A stretch of 8,854 nt of DNA from Desulfobacterales bacterium. Its GTDB lineage: Bacteria; Desulfobacterota; DSM-4660; Desulfatiglandales; B25-G16. The position numbers and the translations under genes were made by a program. Below, one piece after another: positions 5,013 through 8,854 of this stretch. The notes under the pieces were generated by a model, which had not been told where the DNA came from, searched no databases, and was given only the letters and a program-made list of their open reading frames with translations. The stretch lies in contig DAOVGH010000059.1 in the NCBI GenBank assembly GCA_030672485.1, positions 1 to 8,854 of the forward strand, given 5' to 3'. Within the stretch, counting starts at the first letter, position 1. Every line of letters begins with the position of its first letter.

Positions 5013-6539
5013 CTACTGAAGACTTATCTCATGCTGCTCGGGATGAAAATCGTCCTTTCCAATAATAATAATGCGACGATTGATCCTTTTTTCCAATTCC
5101 ATAACGGAATATCTTTCTTCCTCCTTTAGAGCCCTTTCTATTTCGGGATTCACCAAGAGATAGATTGCGCCCCCCTCACCTGAGAGAGACTCTCTCTCCA
5201 GATCCCTAAAGATATCATAACAGATTGTCGTGGGCGATTCAAGTCGACCCCTTCCCTCACAGTATGGACAAGGCTCAGTTAGAAAGAGGTTTATATTTTC
5301 CCTTGTCCTCTTCCTGGCCATCTCAATCAGCCCCAACTCCGACATCTTCACGACAGTGATCTTGGTCCTATCTCTTTCCAAGGCCTCATTTAGGGCCAGG
5401 GAAACCCTCTCCCTGTCCTCTTCTCTATCCATATCTATGAAGTCAATAACAATCAGTCCCCCAATATTTCTTAATCTTATCTGATAGGCAATCTCCTTAA
5501 CAGCCTCCAGGTTTGTTTTTACAATTGTTTCTGTCAGGTTTCTTTTTCCTACATAGCTTCCTGTATTAACATCTATAGTCGTAAGGGCCTCTGTCGATTC
5601 AATGACAATATATCCCCCAGATTTTAGCCAGATCTTCTTATCCAAGGCCCTGTTTATCTCCATCTCGATACCATAGGCATCAAAAATAGGCTCCCTACCT
5701 TCGTAGAGTTCAACTGAGTACCTAAAATTTGGGGCAAAGGTCTCTATGAACTCCATGACTGATTGATACTCTTCCCTTGAGTCGATCACCAGCCTGTCAA
5801 TCTCTTTGGTAAAAAGATCCCGCACGGCCCTTAAGGTAATCGTTAGCTCCTTGTGAACCAGACTGGGTGCAGAGGATGTTTCTTTCTTCTTTTGAATATT
5901 CGTCCACAATTTGGTCAAAAACTCCATCTCGGATTTTAGCTTCTCTTTCGGTGCCCTCTCGCTTGCAGTCCTTACAATGAAACCCGCACTCGGAGGCCTT
6001 AACTCTTGCATGATCCTCTTTAACCTGGTTCTTTCTTTCTCGTCTTCTATCCTGCGTGAAATACCAATGTGGTCAACAGTGGGCATAAAAACCAGATGAC
6101 GTCCGGGAAGCGTTATGTGAGAGGTCAGCCTGGCACCCTTTGCACCCAAAGGCTCTTTAGAGACCTGAACCAAGATATCCTGACCTTCTTGCAGGAGACC
6201 CTCTATATTAATATCACTGCCCTTTAGGAACCTCATCCGCAAAGGTGTAACAGCCTCCAAGCTATTATCCTCATCTGCTTCCTGCAACATGATCTGCTCC
6301 CAATACCGAAGATCATTATAGACGTCTGTCACGTATAAAAAAGCCGGTCTATCCAGACTTATATCTACAAAGGCTGCCTGCATTCCCGGTAGAACCCGTA
6401 ACACCCTCCCAAGATAAATATTCCCCACAAGTTCCTGTTCAGGACCTCTTTTGACGTGGAGTTCAACCACAGTTCCGTTCTCCACCAGGGCCACCCTTGT
6501 CTCATGTGGTCTGGCATTAATTACCAGCTCATTGGTCAT
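5013..6539 (-). CDS. rng: Ribonuclease G/E family endoribonuclease
   Basis: This 508-aa enzyme of the RNase E/G family is a Mg-dependent 5'-sensing endoribonuclease for rRNA maturation and mRNA decay. The first residues, MTNELVINARPHETRVAL, align with E. coli RNase G, confirming the start. The S1-like RNA-binding domain includes GNIYLGRVLRVLPGMQAAFVDI (39-60) and extends to about 130. The DNase I-like catalytic part carries the two metal-binding aspartates D323 (TIDVN) and D366 (VIDFIDM), matching D303 and D346 of RNase E. The Zn-link CPYC is at 424-427, followed by EGRGR. There is no long C-terminal scaffold, so it is RNase G-like in size. GAGG lies seven bases upstream, overlapping the stop of the radical SAM gene nine bases away, so the two form one operon. 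It converges on rapZ, whose E. coli homologue is an RNase E adaptor. Confidence 0.96.
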   Translation of the reverse strand: MTNELVINARPHETRVALVENGTVVELHVKRGPEQELVGNIYLGRVLRVLPGMQAAFVDISLDRPAFLYVTDVYNDLRYWEQIMLQEADEDNSLEAVTPLRMRFLKGSDINIEGLLQEGQDILVQVSKEPLGAKGARLTSHITLPGRHLVFMPTVDHIGISRRIEDEKERTRLKRIMQELRPPSAGFIVRTASERAPKEKLKSEMEFLTKLWTNIQKKKETSSAPSLVHKELTITLRAVRDLFTKEIDRLVIDSREEYQSVMEFIETFAPNFRYSVELYEGREPIFDAYGIEMEINRALDKKIWLKSGGYIVIESTEALTTIDVNTGSYVGKRNLTETIVKTNLEAVKEIAYQIRLRNIGGLIVIDFIDMDREEDRERVSLALNEALERDRTKITVVKMSELGLIEMARKRTRENINLFLTEPCPYCEGRGRLESPTTICYDIFRDLERESLSGEGGAIYLLVNPEIERALKEEERYSVMELEKRINRRIIIIGKDDFHPEQHEISLQ

Positions 6540-6546
6540 TATCGAG

Positions 6547-6551
6547 CCTCA
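6547..6551 (-). promoter_or_regulatory. rng Shine-Dalgarno embedded in the upstream stop codon
   Basis: On the minus strand the stop TGA of the radical SAM gene is followed by GG, giving TGAGG; its GAGG stands seven bases from the rng ATG. Ribosomes ending the first gene sit on the binding site of the second, which favours coupled translation. Confidence 0.6.
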
Positions 6552-8854
6552 GGTAAGGACGCATTTTGTTTTTAGAATCCTCATCCCCTCTATCTGGTTA
6601 TCGGTTAGGTCAAATACCTCTTTCATAATCTCGGCAGGCTTCAAGCCCGGGCCTCTCCCATGTCTTACAGCTAACTCCATCTCGTCCCTGGATAACAGAC
6701 TTAACTCCTTTACCTGAGATCGAATATCAACTGTCCTATCACCATTTCTGTGTCGCCTGATTACCGGATAGGTATCTACCCCCAGAAACCTATCGAGATA
6801 CCCCTTGTTGAAAAATCCATTTATCTTGATATGAAAATAGCTTTCTTTGATCTGGGGAGGAGAGGCCTTCGTTGATATCTCCTTCATAAAAAGAACCCTA
6901 ATGCCAGAGGGTAACGCCCGATTAAGCCGCTTGACTGTTTGAGATGTGTCTTGAATATTCTTAGCTTGAATATCCATTATTTCAGCCAAGCTCTCTATTC
7001 CCACAGGAAGAGCCAATGCAAAGGATACCTTTGGCATGGGATGATAACCACCAGAATAAACCAAATCCATCCCAGCCCTTCTGAGTGCCCTTATGAACAA
7101 CCTAATAAGCTCTAAGTGACTGAGATATCTTGCTTTTTCAAGTTTTGTAAAATGTAGCCGATACCTTTTAATCCTGTCTTTTGATCCCTCTGATTTAGGG
7201 GTATCTTCTTCTTTAAGGTGATGGAAGCTATCAAATAAAACCGGGGAAATGTCAGGGTCGTTACAGACACCACAGCTCGAACAACGCTCCCTGGAATCAA
7301 CAGTTTTTTCAGCCTTTATAGCCTTTTTCCACTCCTTAAGTAGGAATTCCTTAGATACTCCTGAATGGAGATGTTCCCATGGTAGGATCTCATCATGACC
7401 CCTTTCTCGAAGAAGGTAAAAATCTGGATCAAGGCGGTGCCTTTTAAAGGCCTTCTTCCAGATGTCCAAATTAAGGTGCTCACTCCAACTGTCAAAACGG
7501 GCACCCTGTTGCCATGCCTCGAATAATGCCTTAGTTAACCTCCTGTCACCCCTCGAAAAGATTCCCTCCAGCCAGCTTGCCTCTGGATTGTTCCATTTAA
7601 CCCTTACTTTATGGCTCTTCAGCCTTTTCCTGATAAGATCAATTCTTCGTCTGCTTTCTTCAAGTTGAATCTGTGGGACCCATGCAAAAGGTGTATGTGC
7701 CTTGGGAACAAACGAGGCAATGCTTACATTTAACACCTGTCCCCTTCCTCCCTTAGGTGCAAATTCAGAAATCCTTTTACTCAGTTCAACTATGGACATA
7801 AGATCACTGTCTGCCTCATAAGGAAGGCCTATCATGAAATAAAGTTTGATTAGGTTCCAGCCTCCCTCGTAGATTTCTCTGGCTGTATTCAAGATCTGAT
7901 CGTCCGTCAATCCCTTGTTTATGATATCTCTAAGTCTCTGGCTTCCTGCTTCAGGTGCAATAGTGAAACTCGTCTTCCTCACCTTCTTTATCTCTTCCAT
8001 TAATAAAGAAATGGCCCCATCAACTCTTAAAGACGAGAGACTAACAGCAACATGCCTATCTGCAAACCTTTTCACCAATTCCTTTAGTAAAGGAAGGATA
8101 CACGTATAATCGCCTGAACTTAAAGAGAGAAGGGATAGATCCTCAAATCCTGTCTCATTTAAACCGGCTTCAACTACGCGCAATATCTCAAGAGGATCCC
8201 GCTCTCTCACCGGCCTATATATCATTCCAGCCTGGCAAAAACGGCACCCCCGGCTACATCCCCTGGCAACCTCAATAGTGAATCGATCATGAACCAACTC
8301 GGAAAACGGAACAATCTGCTTTGACGGAAAAGGATAGCAGTTAAGATCAGGAACTATGGCCTTTTCAACAGTCTTATATCCTTCTATCAAGGGTTCTAAG
8401 TATCGTATAATTCCCTTTTTGTCATAATGAACTTTAAAGAAAGAGGGGATGTAGATACCTGTAACCCTTGAGAGTTCTTTCAACAACTCAAACCTGCTCT
8501 TTCTCCCATCTAGCTTCCATTCCCTCACAGTTTGGCAGATAGAAAGCGCTGCCCTCTCTCCATCGCCTATAAGTATAGCATCAAATACTGTGGCTATAGG
8601 CTCTGGATTAAAGCATACAGGGCCACCTGCGATAATCAATGGATCCATGGGTCCCCTCTCTTCAGATAAGAAAGGGATGTCTGTAAGATCAAGCATGGAC
8701 AGAATGTTGGTATAACAGAGTTCATGTTGTAAACTGAACCCGACTATATCAAATTCAGATAGGGCTCTACCTGATTCGAGCGAGGTAAGGGGAATGCTTC
8801 TCCTTTCAAGCTCGGATTCTAAATCTACCCATGGAGCAAAGACCCTTTCCGTTG
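6549..8854 (-). CDS. TIGR03960-like radical SAM protein fused to C-terminal DUF2344 (N-terminus beyond window)
   Basis: The frame stays open from the Met at 8696 to the right edge and adds 52 residues typical of the family, such as ERVFAPW and GFSLQHELCYTN. The gene is therefore cut at its 5' end; 767 residues are visible. Order: the end of a B12-binding-like N-terminal domain (including IIAGGP and IGDGE), the radical SAM core with the 4Fe-4S ligands CSRGCRFC (8235-8258), a linker, a second cysteine cluster CSSCGVC (7263-7283), and a DUF2344 domain from about 7170 to 6600 that starts near RYRLHFTKLEKARYLSHLE. The family (TIGR03960 plus the TIGR03936-type tail) has no proven reaction. It is often found next to rng, as here with a nine-base gap, which suggests a role in RNA or ribosome modification; that is inference. 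The second cluster could bind another Fe-S centre or zinc. Confidence 0.93.
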   Translation of the reverse strand, partial: TERVFAPWVDLESELERRSIPLTSLESGRALSEFDIVGFSLQHELCYTNILSMLDLTDIPFLSEERGPMDPLIIAGGPVCFNPEPIATVFDAILIGDGERAALSICQTVREWKLDGRKSRFELLKELSRVTGIYIPSFFKVHYDKKGIIRYLEPLIEGYKTVEKAIVPDLNCYPFPSKQIVPFSELVHDRFTIEVARGCSRGCRFCQAGMIYRPVRERDPLEILRVVEAGLNETGFEDLSLLSLSSGDYTCILPLLKELVKRFADRHVAVSLSSLRVDGAISLLMEEIKKVRKTSFTIAPEAGSQRLRDIINKGLTDDQILNTAREIYEGGWNLIKLYFMIGLPYEADSDLMSIVELSKRISEFAPKGGRGQVLNVSIASFVPKAHTPFAWVPQIQLEESRRRIDLIRKRLKSHKVRVKWNNPEASWLEGIFSRGDRRLTKALFEAWQQGARFDSWSEHLNLDIWKKAFKRHRLDPDFYLLRERGHDEILPWEHLHSGVSKEFLLKEWKKAIKAEKTVDSRERCSSCGVCNDPDISPVLFDSFHHLKEEDTPKSEGSKDRIKRYRLHFTKLEKARYLSHLELIRLFIRALRRAGMDLVYSGGYHPMPKVSFALALPVGIESLAEIMDIQAKNIQDTSQTVKRLNRALPSGIRVLFMKEISTKASPPQIKESYFHIKINGFFNKGYLDRFLGVDTYPVIRRHRNGDRTVDIRSQVKELSLLSRDEMELAVRHGRGPGLKPAEIMKEVFDLTDNQIEGMRILKTKCVLT

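Noticed and set aside
8694..8696. ATG at 8696 as the start of the radical SAM gene
   Set aside because: Fifty-two further in-frame residues up to the window edge match the family, so the Met is internal.

Overview
The window is a fully bacterial, gene-dense stretch of about 44% GC by eye. It carries eight protein-coding genes and no visible rRNA, tRNA, CRISPR array, phage gene or transposase. Protein styles point to the Desulfobacterota (former Deltaproteobacteria) or a close lineage: an FmdB-type zinc-ribbon protein with a long acidic tail ending in a 'DETLYEL'-like peptide, a fused radical SAM/DUF2344 protein directly upstream of RNase E/G, and purE followed by a threonylcarbamoyl-AMP synthase gene. 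Arginine is often encoded by AGA/AGG. The lineage is an inference and could be wrong at phylum level.

Left block (1-2004, + strand): the 3' part of an xdhC/coxI-like gene, a mocA-like nucleotidyltransferase gene and a DUF4213/DUF364 putative metal-chelation gene, apparently one operon. XdhC-type proteins deliver molybdenum cofactor to xanthine dehydrogenase/CO dehydrogenase-type hydroxylases, and MocA-type enzymes make the cytosine dinucleotide form of that cofactor. The block therefore looks like the accessory end of a molybdenum-hydroxylase maturation cluster whose structural genes would lie to the left. A convergent fmdB-like gene (2066-2551, - strand) closes it; a good extended -10 promoter fixes its start.

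Middle block (2552-4918): a 288-bp AT-rich divergent intergenic region with degenerate short repeats, then purE (purine synthesis), a tsaC/sua5 gene (tRNA t6A synthesis) joined to purE by a TTGA overlap, and rapZ (P-loop RNase adaptor family). Between tsaC and rapZ sits a conspicuous inverted pair of 32-bp arms, each made of four degenerate octamers. The left arm runs through the tsaC stop codon.

Right block (4919-8854, - strand): RNase G/E (rng) and, 9 nt upstream of it, a TIGR03960-like radical SAM protein with a C-terminal DUF2344 domain, cut at its N-terminus by the window edge. The rng Shine-Dalgarno overlaps the stop codon of the radical SAM gene, so the two are probably translationally coupled. 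rapZ and rng converge with 94 bp between them.

Most of this is housekeeping. The less ordinary items are the octamer repeat structure, the DUF364 gene in a molybdenum-cofactor context, the uncharacterised radical SAM/RNase G pair, a tiny ORF coupled to the rapZ stop, and unusual residues in PurE, RapZ and the MocA-like enzyme. I see no clear-cut new defence or mobile system.
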